DNA of 64,000 bases from Acholoe squamosa (Eukaryota > Annelida > Polychaeta > Phyllodocida > Polynoidae): assembly GCA_949317995.1 (NCBI GenBank), contig OX439052.1, positions 35,899,932 through 35,963,931 of the forward strand. Reading direction: 5' to 3'. This document shows, in pieces, positions 10,515-42,517 of this stretch (positions are counted from its first letter, which is position 1; every line of letters starts with the position of its first letter). Position numbers and translations under genes: made by a program. The notes beneath the pieces were generated by a model that saw only the letters and a program-made list of their open reading frames with translations, ran no database searches and was not told the origin of the DNA.

Positions 10515-12745
10515 GCTTCTTCTGGCCAGCTGTGGCCTTAGCCTTCTCTACGCGGGCCTTCCACTCGGGGCAGTCACGTCGGGTGGCCCTAATTCTGCGC
10601 AACAGAAGCACCAGAAGGGTGACCTCGATCGATTGTTGGCCTTACGCCCCTCCCTGGGCTTGGACGACTCCAGTTTGTTCAACTGGCTGTCGGTCTTCTC
10701 CTGATTCTTCTCCAACATCTTTCGGAGGGCAGCTACTTCCTCTGCTACCGTGACCGTCGCAAGGGCAGCGGGAGCAGACTTTCCTCCGGATTTCGAGTGT
10801 AAGCATGCGTCGGCATGGAGGGCCACCTCGACGGCCTCCGAGAGCTTCTTCAGAATGGACTGGTTTACCCAGTTCAGCATTCTCTCCTCCGGCAAGCTCT
10901 CTGTAAAACGGTCTTTACACTTGACGTCGATGGTTGCCTCATCGGCATTAGGGTATGCCAGGCGCATGTAGCGCTGTATCTCCTCGGAATGCGACTGGAT
11001 ACAAGCGCCGGGGGCCAGCTTAGCTAGCCAACTCTTGTTCATAGCGCTTTGATTCGGTGGCTGGAAACGATTTATCAATGATGCCCGAAGACGGAAGTAC
11101 CCCTCCTCGGACGCCGGCTGTAGTCCCGATAGGACTGCCGTGCAATTCCAGTGAGGCTTAGCTCCAAGAAGTCTCCGGCATCTGCATTTGTCCAGCCATT
11201 TACCCGTCGGCAGAGGTCAAAGTGTGCCAAGTATTCCGGCAAGTGACCCAACCCGTCAAACTTGTCCGGGGTAACTATGGGCTTAGGCAGTCGGTCTGCT
11301 CTGCCCCACTCTCAGGAAGTGGCCGCTACATCCCATGTTGGGAGGGTAGGCGAATCTACAGATCCCACCATGCCCCCTACTATGCCCTCCGGCCGGGGGG
11401 TAGACGACATCGGGAACCCCCTGGACGGGACCGCTGCCGGTAAGGTCGCTAGGGCGGTGCTATCTCTCCACGGAACAGGAATATTATGTGCTGCCGCTGA
11501 CAGTTCTTCATTCTTCCAGAGCCTGTCCCCCTTCGGGGATGATTTGATCTATCCTCTCCTGGGGGGAACCGGACGGGGAAGGCGCCAGCTCCTCCTCCGC
11601 CACCCGGAGGCCAGTCACCTGGTCGGCTAAACCACGAGCCTCCTGGCCATCCTTCTCTCGAAGGGCTACATCCACCTTCCGTTCCTCTAGAAGGAGGTGC
11701 AACTCCAGAATTTCTCTTTCCCTTTCCTGGGCCTCCCTTTGAAGGCTCTCTACCCGTTTATCATCCTCAAGCCTCTCTTTCTCTGCAGTCTCTCTCTTGG
11801 ACTCTTCAAAGCAGCGACGTTCGGTCTCCATTAAGGACATTTCCCTTTCCCAGACCTTCTCCATCCTGCGGTCCTCCTGCTCCCTCCAGCTGCGTACCCA
11901 CTCGGTTTGTCTCCTAACTTCTCGTTCCTCTTCTTCAGAGAGACTGTGAGGGGCCGTGGGATACCGCGGGGGTGCGTTATTCCGGACGGGTGACGACCCT
12001 CCAGCTCCTGGCGCCAACTGCCCGGCGAGTTCCCGGGACCATTGAAGCGGAGGGGGAGGGACACCTCCCCGACCCTGCTGTGTAAAGAGGGAAGCGGCCG
12101 CCCCTTCCCCCGGAGGGAATAGTCCAGGGGGTGGTCTACGCTCCACACGGGGGTGGTCGGTAACCCCTTCTGCCCAGGGACCTGTCATTCTGGGTAGCCC
12201 ACCCATTCGCCCCCCCTCTGTGAGGGAAGGAGGTACGTTGCCCCCTCCGACCAGGTTGGTGCCCTGGGCGGAACTGGAGGGCGAGCACTTCCCCCTAGCC
12301 TCACTCCTTCCCTGAGAGGTGCTGCAGCCCGGGGGGAACGTGCCGTGGGAGAGTCCGGCTGCCTCCCTCTCTCCAGGCTCCTCCCCCGTCAGGGAATCGT
12401 CCCCCTCCTCTGCCTTGGAGAGGACCTGAGCCATGTCTCCTGTCTCGTCCGGGGCCCCACTCAGGGTCTCTCTGTCCCCCTCTACCTGAGCTCCCTCCGG
12501 TGAGGCAGTGCAGGTACATGGTTGGCCCACCGGCTGCGGGTAACTACTGGCTGCGGGTAATGTGGGTAATCGTTTTGGCTCGCCAAGTGCGGGTAATTCT
12601 CCGCTGCGGGTAATTGCGGGTAACCGCCTTCTGTGCGCAAAAAAACATCTTCCCCTGCTTCAATCTGTACCAACGATCCCCTGACACCAGCCATTAGTTC
12701 TTCCCTTTCCTCCCCTGCTAGAAAACTGATGTCACTAGAAGCCAT
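10515..12745 (-). pseudogene. Retrotransposon gag, frameshifted
   Basis: The likely start is ATG at 12745 (MASSDISFLAGEEREEL), close behind the 5' LTR. A second frame (12530-11508) carries a long charged segment, rich in E, R and K and likely coiled coil (EREILELHLLLEERK). A capsid-like core is legible near 11280-11080 (PDKFDGLGHLPEYLAHFDL, NGWTNADAGDF) and continues in another phase from 11078. A single CCHC zinc knuckle lies near 10600-10560; one apparent extra base between its second cysteine pair and its histidine shifts the frame. Gag binds RNA and forms particles in this family. The frame breaks indicate decay. Confidence 0.75.
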
Positions 12746-12811
12746 TTTTCTCTCTTTTCCCCTTTTCTCCTCTACCGAAGTGCGGGTCCTTGTTTTGACA
12801 GGTTAGTCAAA

Positions 12812-12826
12812 CCACCGCTGTCACCA
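12812..12826 (-). other. Primer-binding site candidate
   Basis: One base inside the 5' LTR boundary the minus strand reads TGGTGACAGCGGTGG. It begins with TGG, the complement of a tRNA CCA end, at the expected position. I cannot identify the tRNA. Confidence 0.6.
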
Positions 12827-12827
12827 C

Positions 12828-13177
12828 TCTAACAGTATTTGAGATGCGGGTAATAGAGAAACAACACAACAGCTGCCCTTACGGTTGTAAGGAGGCTTGG
12901 CCTCATATATTGTAAACCGATTAGTAAGTACAACAGGTTGGAACATCAATTTTCATCAAGCTGGGACTATAACGTCCTTCCTTCAGCCGTATCACTGCGG
13001 GTAAGGCTGGTACGACCTGTACCAGTTGGAGCCTGGGATACGACTGGGGAGGCGACGCCCTGCAGCCACTTATATAGTGCTGCCCGAGGCGCGCCCCCTG
13101 GTGGAGTGAGGCCGAACCACCGTTACCCACAGCGCTACCCGCCGAGTTACCCGCAGCAGCCTAGCGCTACCGCTACA
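12828..13177 (-). repeat. 5' LTR of the retrotransposon
   Basis: It is the partner of 1682-2031, also 350 bp. Read on the minus strand it begins TGTAGCGGTAGCGCTAGG. The minus-strand TATATAAG box (plus near 13071) is a promoter candidate. The inner end reads TTAGA instead of TTACA, one of the few differences from the 3' LTR. Confidence 0.92.
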
Positions 13178-14008
13178 CTATATTGGATTGCAAGATGTAC
13201 TATATCCCAAAATTCATGTACCAGCCGCATCAGGTGGTCGACCCTGTATCTGGACTTGGCTAACAATTGGGATAAATGGGTGAAAATTTAGTGCCTACCT
13301 TACAAGATAACCAGAGAAACCAAGGTTCAATCTTTCCAATATAAGCTCCTACATTGTATTATTGTTTGCAACAAATACTTGAAAGATATCAAAGTAAAGG
13401 ATAGTGAGGAGTGCAATTATTGTGATGGTCAGGTTGACACTCTTATACATTTCTTTATCTCTTGCCCGAGAGTGGCACATTTCTGGAGATCTGTTTTTGG
13501 GTGGCTGTCAAGAGTAGTCGATATTCACATAGGTAACCCACATGAACAAGACCTATTAATCGGTTTCATGGATTCGGGACCAAAAAATGATATCATTTAT
13601 CTAGTTTGCTTGAGAGTCAAATTTTACATCTACAGACAACGCCTTTTTCACGACTGTAACTTATGTATCCTAGAATATTTACAGGAGCTCAAATCTGCTT
13701 TATTAACCGAAGAGTTAATTTGCAAAGCTGCAGTCAGACCAAAAAAGTTCATTAGATGGCAACAGATTTTGGATGTGCTATAATGCTATTTGGTAAAATT
13801 GTGTATAATATCTAGTCTCAAAGACTTGGTGCTGTTGAATATATTTTCAAACATTCCCTGTGAAAGGAAAATTATATTTTATTGATCAAAATAACTACTG
13901 CAAACATAACTACTGCAACAATTGTTCTGTCCTGTATTGTCCTGTCATGTCATGTATTGTCCTGTCATGTCTCTATCTGTACTGTATAACAAAAACAAAA
14001 AAAAAGTA
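13178..14008 (+). pseudogene. L1/Tx1-type LINE ORF2, right fragment, and 3' tail
   Basis: After the second CTAT the LINE frame resumes in phase with the left fragment. One TAG, probably a mutated TGG, interrupts it at 13289-13291, just before CLPYKITRETKVQSFQYK. The open frame from 13379 contains the C-terminal zinc motif typical of L1-like ORF2: CNYC, then DTLIHFFISCPRVAHFW. Coding ends at 13783. The tail has short TGTCCTGTCATG repeats and ends in an A-rich run near 13990-14008. With the left fragment this is one 5'-truncated LINE copy. Confidence 0.85.
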
Positions 14009-14163
14009 GCATCATGAATTCAATGTAGAAATATTTTTTCTTGAGTGAATAAAAAAGAGCGCTGCTCGTTTGAAAAAAAAAGTTCTCCTGCGTCATGTCA
14101 GCCGCACCGCGCACATCTAAGAGTGACCATCCTGTCAAAGCAACTTGTCCTGTGTCTGTGTAT

Positions 14164-14503
14164 TGTAGCGGTAGCGCTAGGCTGCCGCGGGTAATGCTGC
14201 GGGTAACGGTGGTTCGGCCTCACGCCACAAGGGGGCATGCCTCTTGCAGCCACTATATAACCTGGCTGCGGGGCATCGCCTCCTCAGTTGTATCCAAGGC
14301 TCGAAACGGTACGGGTCGTGCCAGCCTTACCAGCAGTGATACGGCTAAAGAAAAGACGTTGGAGTTCCAGATTGATGCCAATTGATGTTCTATCCTGTTG
14401 TACTTGCTAATCAGTTTACAATATATGAGGCCAAGCCTCCTTACAACCGTAAGGGCAGCTGTTGTGTTGTTTCTCTATCACCCACATCTCAGATACCGTT
14501 ACA
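14164..14503 (+). repeat. Solo LTR, same family, opposite orientation
   Basis: The segment starts TGTAGCGGTAGCGCTAGG and ends GATACCGTTACA. It matches the reverse complement of the 350-bp LTRs over its whole length, but with clearly more differences and a few indels. It holds an ACTATATAA box. No internal region is attached. The flanks GTAT and ATAT are only a near match, so the target duplication has decayed or recombination joined two elements. Confidence 0.88.
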
Positions 14504-14589
14504 ATATGTTACAAAGTGTAAGATATGGAAAAAACATAGATTACTATGCTACCGGTAATGAAACAATGGATTTCTTGTATTTTGTTCTT

Positions 14590-15850
14590 CTCTTGACCCT
14601 CCTCTGAGATTGATAGGTTCCAGAGAACTTACAATGTCGCAAAAAATAGCTAGGTCTGTTAGGCAACCAGAACTTGAGCACTTGACAGGCTTTTCCAATT
14701 TTTCAGAACTTGGTCTCTTAATTGACTCATAATCAATTATATCATGCCTTCCTGTATCAAAAAAGTTACATTCAAAAATATAGTGAAAATCATCTCCTAC
14801 TGAGTTGCTTGTACAAAGTGGGCAGTATCGTTCAGCTCATGCTGTCCCATTAAATCTACCTGTGTTTATTGGCAAATGGTGACTGCCACACCTAAAGTGG
14901 CATAGTCGCAAAGCATCCCTTGGTTTGAGCCTAAGAAGGTACAGTTCAAGTATCAGATCTGTCTTGAAAATTCGATAACTATGACATGTACCTGATTCCC
15001 ACACCAGAGCATGCCACTTTTGCAATTCAATATCAGCTAATTCATTTTTCACTAGTGTTTTGAATTTAGTGCTAGTGATTGAAGCTGGGTCACAATAATA
15101 GTTTCCCAGTCCCATCATATCTAAAGTATTCTTGATGTGTTCTAACCAAGTGGATACATATAATCCTCTTATTTGCTTGGCCTTCATAGAGTCTTCACCG
15201 GTGGGCCGATTCTGTACTATCGCCCACATTGGGGAGTCAGGTTCCTGTCTGGCATAGTTTAATTTTCAAAACAATAGGTGTCTCTGACCTCCCTCTTTCT
15301 CTATGGTTTCTCTATGTGTGCTAGTGGTGCCCTCTAGGGTGAGGCCTGTGCACTAGGCAGACCGGAAACTGACTGTGCAAGGCATTATGGGATATCAGAG
15401 GTCCAACTATTATTTGGAGCAGCTTAAATGCATACTTTGTTGTCTTACCAGTCACAATATGATGCCAGAATATCACCATTCTAGATATAATGAGTGTTGA
15501 CATTCTTGTACGCCCGAGCTCACCCAGGGTTTTGCAGCTGGCTGTGTATGGACTGAGCTTGAGGATGTATTTACAGAAATATGTCTGTACCCTTTCGACT
15601 TCAGATCAGTCAGAAAAGCCCCAGACCTCACTACCATACAACAGTATTGGAGTTATGCAAGCATAAAAAAGTGGCATTGTGTGTCTAGTGTCAAACTGGC
15701 TTTACAGAGCAGAATGAATAATGCTTTCTTAGCTTGTGACACTTGTTTGTTAATATATAGCATTCTTGTAGCATAGCAAAATGAAGCAGACTGCGAAAAG
15801 CAGGGTGGTCTCCTATAGTATACTACACTGGTCACCTCCTTAGGTACTGA
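14590..15850 (-). pseudogene. CR1/L2/jockey-like LINE fragment, degenerate
   Basis: The minus strand shows scattered blocks similar to the plus-strand LINE that follows: CHSYRIFKTDLILELYLL, CHFRCGSHHLPINTGRF, ADIELQKWHALV. They correspond to CYNYRIFKTELTLEPYLL, CRFRCGNHRLPVVTGRY and TDIEYQDWHNNV of the neighbour. Frameshifts and stops are frequent. The two copies meet head to head near 15850. Both contain the same C-terminal domains, so this is two insertions rather than one twin-primed copy. Confidence 0.75.
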
Positions 15851-15863
15851 CCCTCAATCTCAA

Positions 15864-17660
15864 GTGCTTCTGAAGCTTTATATTTTACTGTATGCCGATG
15901 ACACGATTATACTTAGTGAGTCAGCTCAGGATCTGCAAAACATGCTTCATGTACTGCAGAAGTATTGCTGTGATTGTAAACTTGATGTAAATACCTCAAA
16001 AACAAAAGTAGTCATTTTCTCTAGGGAACCGGTAAAGAAGCTACCAAAACTGTTTTACCAGAGCGAGCAACTCGAAGTGCAATATAGCTACACATATCTG
16101 GGTATAGAATTCAATTTTAATGGACAATTCACCCAAGCTATAAAGAAGCAAGTTACACAGGCTAAGCGAGCCTTGTTCAGCCTACTATCAAAGTCAAGGA
16201 AACTTCAACTACCAGTTGACATACAGTGCCACCTATTTGATACTTGCATTGTCCCAATACTTTTGTATGGCTGTGAAGCATGGGGTTTCTCAGACCTAAG
16301 TGCAATTGAACGTGCTCAGAGCTATTTTTGTAAATTTATTCTAAAATTGAATGGCCGCACAGCCAATTGTATTGCACTAGGAGAGCTTGGTCGCTCCAGA
16401 CTAAGTTGCTTGGTAAAACAGAGGGTAATTAATTTTTGGCACAAGATTGCTACAGGGAAAACAAGCAAGATATCTCATGTATTGTATACAATTGTGCATG
16501 ATAAGCAGACTAATGGTAGCCTACATTCACATTGGCTCACATATGTTCAGAAGTGTATGAACCAAAATGGACTTGGTAATCTTCTTGGGCATACGGCTAC
16601 TAACAGTAGTAACACACCACATAACCTGTTAAGAGCCAAAGTTAAAAGAAGACTCACTGACATAGAATATCAGGATTGGCACAATAATGTAATGGGCTCT
16701 GGACACTGTTACAATTACAGAATCTTCAAAACTGAGCTCACTCTTGAACCATATCTGCTTAACCTTAACCAAAAGTATTCAGGCCCCTTGTGTAGATTTC
16801 GGTGTGGAAATCACCGTCTCCCAGTTGTAACTGGGAGATACACTGGTATTGAGTATTCCCAAAGAAAGTGCCCCCTATCCAAGAGTGATGACATTGGGGA
16901 CGAATTTCATTACATTTTTCATTGTCAGACTTTTGCCCATGACCGAGCATTACTTCTTGCTGATAACATACCACCACGTCCAAGCACGGTGGCTATGGTG
17001 GATCTTTTTAATAACAAAAATCCCATCGTTCTAACACACTCATCCAAATTTTGTGCAATTGTCATGGGAAAATTCAGACCCACAAAGAGGATAGCCCCAG
17101 CTAAAAAGAATAAAAAACGAGCAAGAAGGAAAAAATCTACGCAATAAAACCCCACAGCATAATGTAATTGTCTCATCACATAGTGACCTGCCAATCTTAT
17201 AGCTAGGGTTGTGTGCTGTATTTTATATTGTCGTTAGGATACTAGTCAAAGTAGATAGTTAGTTTGGTCCTCCTATATCTCTTACTGTCTTCACACCAAA
17301 TACTAGTCAACATGGTGCTCATTGGTGTTAAAAGACAGAGAATCTCAACTTATTTATTGGTGCTGCCAGATTTGCCTGGCCCTTGCATCCGCTTGATGAA
17401 GTATTACCAATAGTTCTTTTGTGTTTCACTACAAATGTACATAGTCAGGCATTAAGTTGATCTTTTTCTATTTTTAAAATTTTGCATTCGCTTATGACAT
17501 GATAACTTATGTGTAAACTTATTATCACACTTGTAATGTTATGTAATGATACACTTGTAATCCAGTGAAGCCATTGTAACTGTCGGCTAGAGCTGATTTC
17601 TTCTCTTATCTTCTTTCCTTTACCTCTGATGAGGATGAGAATAAACTAAATTGTAAAAAA
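15864..17660 (+). mobile_element. CR1/L2/jockey-like LINE, 5'-truncated, 427-codon open frame
   Basis: The frame (stop at 17147) opens in the middle of a reverse transcriptase at the catalytic motif LLYADDTIILSES. It continues with CKLDVNTSKTKVVIFS, YTYLGIEF, PILLYGCEAWGFSDL, GELGRSRL and ends with a Cys/His region (CRFRCGNHRLP, DEFHYIFHC) and a basic tail KKNKKRARRKK. The fingers part of the RT and the endonuclease are missing, so the copy is 5'-truncated and inactive. Its 427 codons without a stop suggest it is younger than the inverted copy to its left. The 3' UTR runs to an AATAAA and short A-rich end near 17640-17660. Confidence 0.85.
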
Positions 17661-18600
17661 TTGGCTATAGCACTGACTTGGGAGGCTCTGTGTACGCAGA
17701 CATGAGCCAGCCATCTCATATCTCCACGTGATAATGGTGCCAGCTTGATATTATGTAATTGTCTGTACATTTCTGGAGACCGCAGCATTTGGAGGCAGAG
17801 CCCCCGATCAAGGATATATGCCAGATCTCATCTGAATTTGAATGTCATTCAGCTGAGATCATCTGAAACTTATGGAAAAGATTATTATTCAGATGAGATT
17901 TCATCTGAAAACAGTCGGAAGTGTGTGACAGCATGGTCCCACCACGTCCCTGAGGAACTGAGGCGGTGGGAATGTTTGTCTCCAGTGTGACGTCATTCTA
18001 CTTCCGGCCAGGTACAAATCCCAAGAAGAGACCCAGATGCATAGTATCCACACAAAGCTAAGAAAGGGACCAATCATTTTCCGAAGCCACACAATTAGGC
18101 AGGAGGGGTGCTTTTCTTAATTTCTCCAAAAAAGACTTTCAATGCCAATTTTGTGAATTCGAATGAATCATCAGAACAATGAAATAAGTTTTGCATGATG
18201 TTACAGCTTTTTTATTGCTTTGCTGGACGGAGTGCTCATTGGTGACGATGTACACTTTATCTAACCTGCATACATAGAAGTATGGTGATTTTTCACATTA
18301 CAATCTGCACTTCTTTACATTGATAAAAAGAACTTTCTACAACAACAAAAAGTACCACAGCCTCTAGAGTAAATAAAACTATTTTATGTACAAAAGAAAT
18401 ATAATTCTATGATTGTGAATTTGTTCCCATATAGACATATATTCCTATGCTGTGGCCACAAGGATCGAGGATAGATATATTATATTCATAGATTAACAAG
18501 AAAAATATGTATATCACAGTCAAATGGGGTTCACTAGAAATGCTGTGCTCTCTGCATCCAGAGCTAACATCTGAGAGTATAAACTGTACAATTGTGTTCA
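17661..18600. other. No gene seen; downstream of CFAP91
   Basis: It lies between the LINE end and the CFAP91 3' UTR. There are imperfect repeats of catctgaa/gatgagat around 17820-17910. I see no exon or RNA gene. Confidence 0.5.
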
Positions 18601-18610
18601 CCTTTGTTCC

Positions 18611-18616
18611 TTTATT
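18611..18616 (-). terminator. Candidate polyadenylation signal of CFAP91
   Basis: The minus strand reads AATAAA about 340 bases after the CFAP91 stop codon. Another candidate lies near 18211. Confidence 0.45.
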
Positions 18617-18955
18617 AAAGCTCTAAATGTGTATTCTTTCTATCATATGCATGGAATGGTAGCTTGATTTATCTTTACAATGAAAACTGAAAATGATTTT
18701 CTTTTACCTTGAGGAATATTAAATTTACAATCATTCTTACTTGTTCCAGATTTTAATGTTTTGCATTGGTTATCATCAGGCCATTGATTCCATACTCTGC
18801 TTACATAAATTATATCATATCACATCTTGTTCGAGGTATAGAATTTTCTTTTTATCTATTAAACAAATCACAATTTATCATGCACATTATGTGACTGAAA
18901 CTTTATCATGAACAAAATGTTTTCAGTCTTGCCATGATCTTTGAGTTTATGGAGT

Positions 18956-40251
<21,296 letters not shown>

Positions 40252-40342
40252 CCTCGCTTAATGTCCTTTAATCTGTCACATGTAAATCCTGTTTTTATCG
40301 TCGAAAATATAAAACTGTCATCAAATCCACTCCTGCTGCGCC

Positions 40343-40351
40343 AACATGGCG
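40343..40351 (+). promoter_or_regulatory. YY1-like motif
   Basis: AACATGGCG lies 92 bases upstream of the CFAP91 start codon. This motif is common just around transcription starts of animal genes. Function here is inferred only. Confidence 0.35.
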
Positions 40352-40367
40352 TCGTTTCGGCGGCAGC

Positions 40368-40381
40368 GTTGCCAGGACAAC
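40368..40381 (-). promoter_or_regulatory. RFX X-box-like motif of CFAP91
   Basis: GTTGCCAGGACAAC matches the palindromic X-box GTTGCCATGGCAAC at 12 of 14 positions. It lies about 117 bases upstream of the CFAP91 ATG, the usual distance for RFX/DAF-19 sites in genes of motile and sensory cilia. The protein is a ciliary protein, so the site makes sense. Confidence 0.6.
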
Positions 40382-40429
40382 ATTGCGACTTCCGGTTGAT
40401 TTAGCGCCGTCTAATGAAAAAATCAAGAA

Positions 40430-41055
40430 CTAAAATGATAGTTCTAAAAATAAACGATAGATAGCGCCACGACACCGGATAACACAGGTATAACAGATCG
40501 GAAATCGCTTTCCCGCCACAGCCGAAAAGTACCCCCCCTCCCATGTTGTTAAAAGATGATCATGCCAACTCCGTGTAGGCCTAAGCAGCCTATAGGGAGC
40601 CTAAGTCTCGTGATAAACTATGTTGTAAAAAAAATTCTGATTTGGAACTAAAATAACCAATATTTGAATTGACCAGAAGGCCCACCATATATGAAATTTT
40701 AAGGATCAACTCTCATTCTTAAAAAAGTTACACTAGGCCTAAAATTTTCCCCTATCCTTCAAGCCTGCGGGCGATAATATGCTGAGCTCAGAATCCGCCC
40801 GCACGTGACGTGACTTCGCCTCCCTATTGTCTCTAGCATTGGCCATCCCTAGGTCTTGAAGTACCCTGGGTAAGCCTAGGTTGGGGTAACTGTAAGACGC
40901 CCTTTTTACAACTGTGTCATTTGTAAGGAATTTATTGCTACTTAGTTACAAAATATCTTTTTCATTAATCAAAGGATGGAATAATATGTTCTTCATGTGC
41001 AAAAGCTTGTCAGCCCTGCCTCATAGAATATACAATAAAGCATTTGTGAAAAAAA
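40430..41055. other. No gene seen; upstream of CFAP91
   Basis: It contains the palindromic group CACGTGACGTGAC near 40802 (E-box plus CRE-like), otherwise nothing recognised. Confidence 0.4.
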
Positions 41056-41101
41056 GTGGGCCTTTTACCCCATCGTCTAGAGGCTGGGGTAAAAGGCCCA
41101 C
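41056..41101. repeat. Perfect hairpin
   Basis: The 16-base arms GTGGGCCTTTTACCCC and GGGGTAAAAGGCCCAC are separated by 14 bases. The string aaaaggccca recurs several times up to 41960. Confidence 0.8.
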
Positions 41102-41103
41102 TA

Positions 41104-41448
41104 CACTGTAGACCTATGGGTGTTCCGTACCTCCACAATACCCACAGGGAACAGAGTCTGTATGTAGGTCACTCTACCGACGGAACAACGGGAGACTGGG
41201 GTCACACTGGTTGTGTATTCCAACTAATAATTTAATTACTTTAATAAGAATCTAATTGATCTAAGATGTGTATTACAACCACACACCTCCCCTCCCCTCC
41301 CCTACAGATAAGGATCTGATTGAAGTTGAATGTGTATTGGGTTTCCCTGACCCCAGTCTCCCGTCGTTCCGTCGGTAGAGTGACCTACATACAGACTCTG
41401 TTCCCTGTGGGTATTGTGGAGGTATGGAACACTCATAGGTCTACAGTG
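41104..41448. repeat. Fold-back MITE with TA target site (Tc1/mariner-like)
   Basis: Arms of about 100 bp (CACTGTAGACC at the left, GGTCTACAGTG at the right) match with only about two mismatches by eye, around a 145-bp A/T-rich loop. TA flanks both ends (41102-41103 and 41449-41450), the target duplication of Tc1/mariner elements. Confidence 0.85.
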
Positions 41449-42517
41449 TAAAGGCCCACAGGCTTTGGGCTAAAAGGCCCACATGCACATAAAAGAACAT
41501 CATAATTGGAATAAATGTTCAATTAAGAGTCTTGTCATAAGAAAAGATACTAAAGATAATCTTCATAAGCTACCACTAAGATTTGGACATCATAAACAAC
41601 CTTAAGTAACACTTTAGATACTTCATATTGAAGATAAAGGGATGACAGGGTAAGATAAGGTAAAATACACTAATAGCACATAAATGAGCTAGTTCTAAGA
41701 AAATAATTCCCAATTAATGCATATTTTTCACACTAATCAAGGGATAGAACAAGGTATCATACTTGTGGAACAGGTTGTCAGCCTAGCCTCATGGAATCTG
41801 ATGGAATGTTTGACAAAAAGCAGGGCATTTTACCTGGCATGCTGAAAGGCTGGGATAAAAGGCCCATAACAAAAGGACAAAAGGACAAAAGGCCCATGGG
41901 TCCAATCCTAAGATAATGTTCATGTAAAAAGCCCATGTAGCTGTTGGAATAAAAGGGAATGTTAATAAAATGTATCTTTATGGCATACTCTTGACTCCTT
42001 TACCTTATAGCACCTCAGCTAATATTTTTAACCCCTTTAAATTGCTATCCAACAAACAATGCACATTTCAGAACCCTATTTTTCTAAATTTTTTTTAGAA
42101 ACCCAAAGATCCAAAGATTCTTTAGGATCCCCCCCCCCCTCACACGCACAATCGCCTCCTGAGAGGTTCAAATTACTTTCACACAAACACACTCCCTGTC
42201 AACCCACTAGACCTTTCAATACAAATGTACGCCACTGATAAGTTGTTTTAATACTCCCTTGGCTGTACAGGCTGTTATCAGTCAACGATCAGCAAATGAC
42301 AATCTGAAGTATCGGCACCAATCAATATTGTCCCACGTGCCTCAACATATCAACAGTTTACCGAGGCCTTACCTTAGTAAATGTAACTTTCTTATCTCTC
42401 TGATACCCTTTTTTTTTAATCCTTTCTTAGTGCTAAGATTGAGGCCAGAGATAAGACCTTAACTGCCAACATAGGCATTCCTACTCCTGATTAGGCTAAT
42501 AATGTACAGCACTTTAA

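Larger units (their letters stand above)
1682..13177 (-). mobile_element. Ty3/gypsy-type LTR retrotransposon, decayed, 11.5 kb
   Basis: Two 350-bp direct repeats (1682-2031 and 12828-13177) bound the element, flanked by CTAT on both sides (1678-1681 and 13178-13181). On the minus strand the order is 5' LTR, primer-binding site, gag, aspartic protease, reverse transcriptase with YLDD, RNase H, integrase, a long extra 3' region, polypurine tract, 3' LTR. Protease-RT-RNase H-integrase order is that of Metaviridae (Ty3/gypsy). By eye the LTRs differ at about 9 of 350 positions, so the insertion is not very recent. Gag, protease and RT carry frameshifts; the integrase frame is still open. Length is well above the usual 5-7 kb because of about 4.4 kb of repetitive open frames 3' of integrase. 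It sits inside a LINE. Confidence 0.95.
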
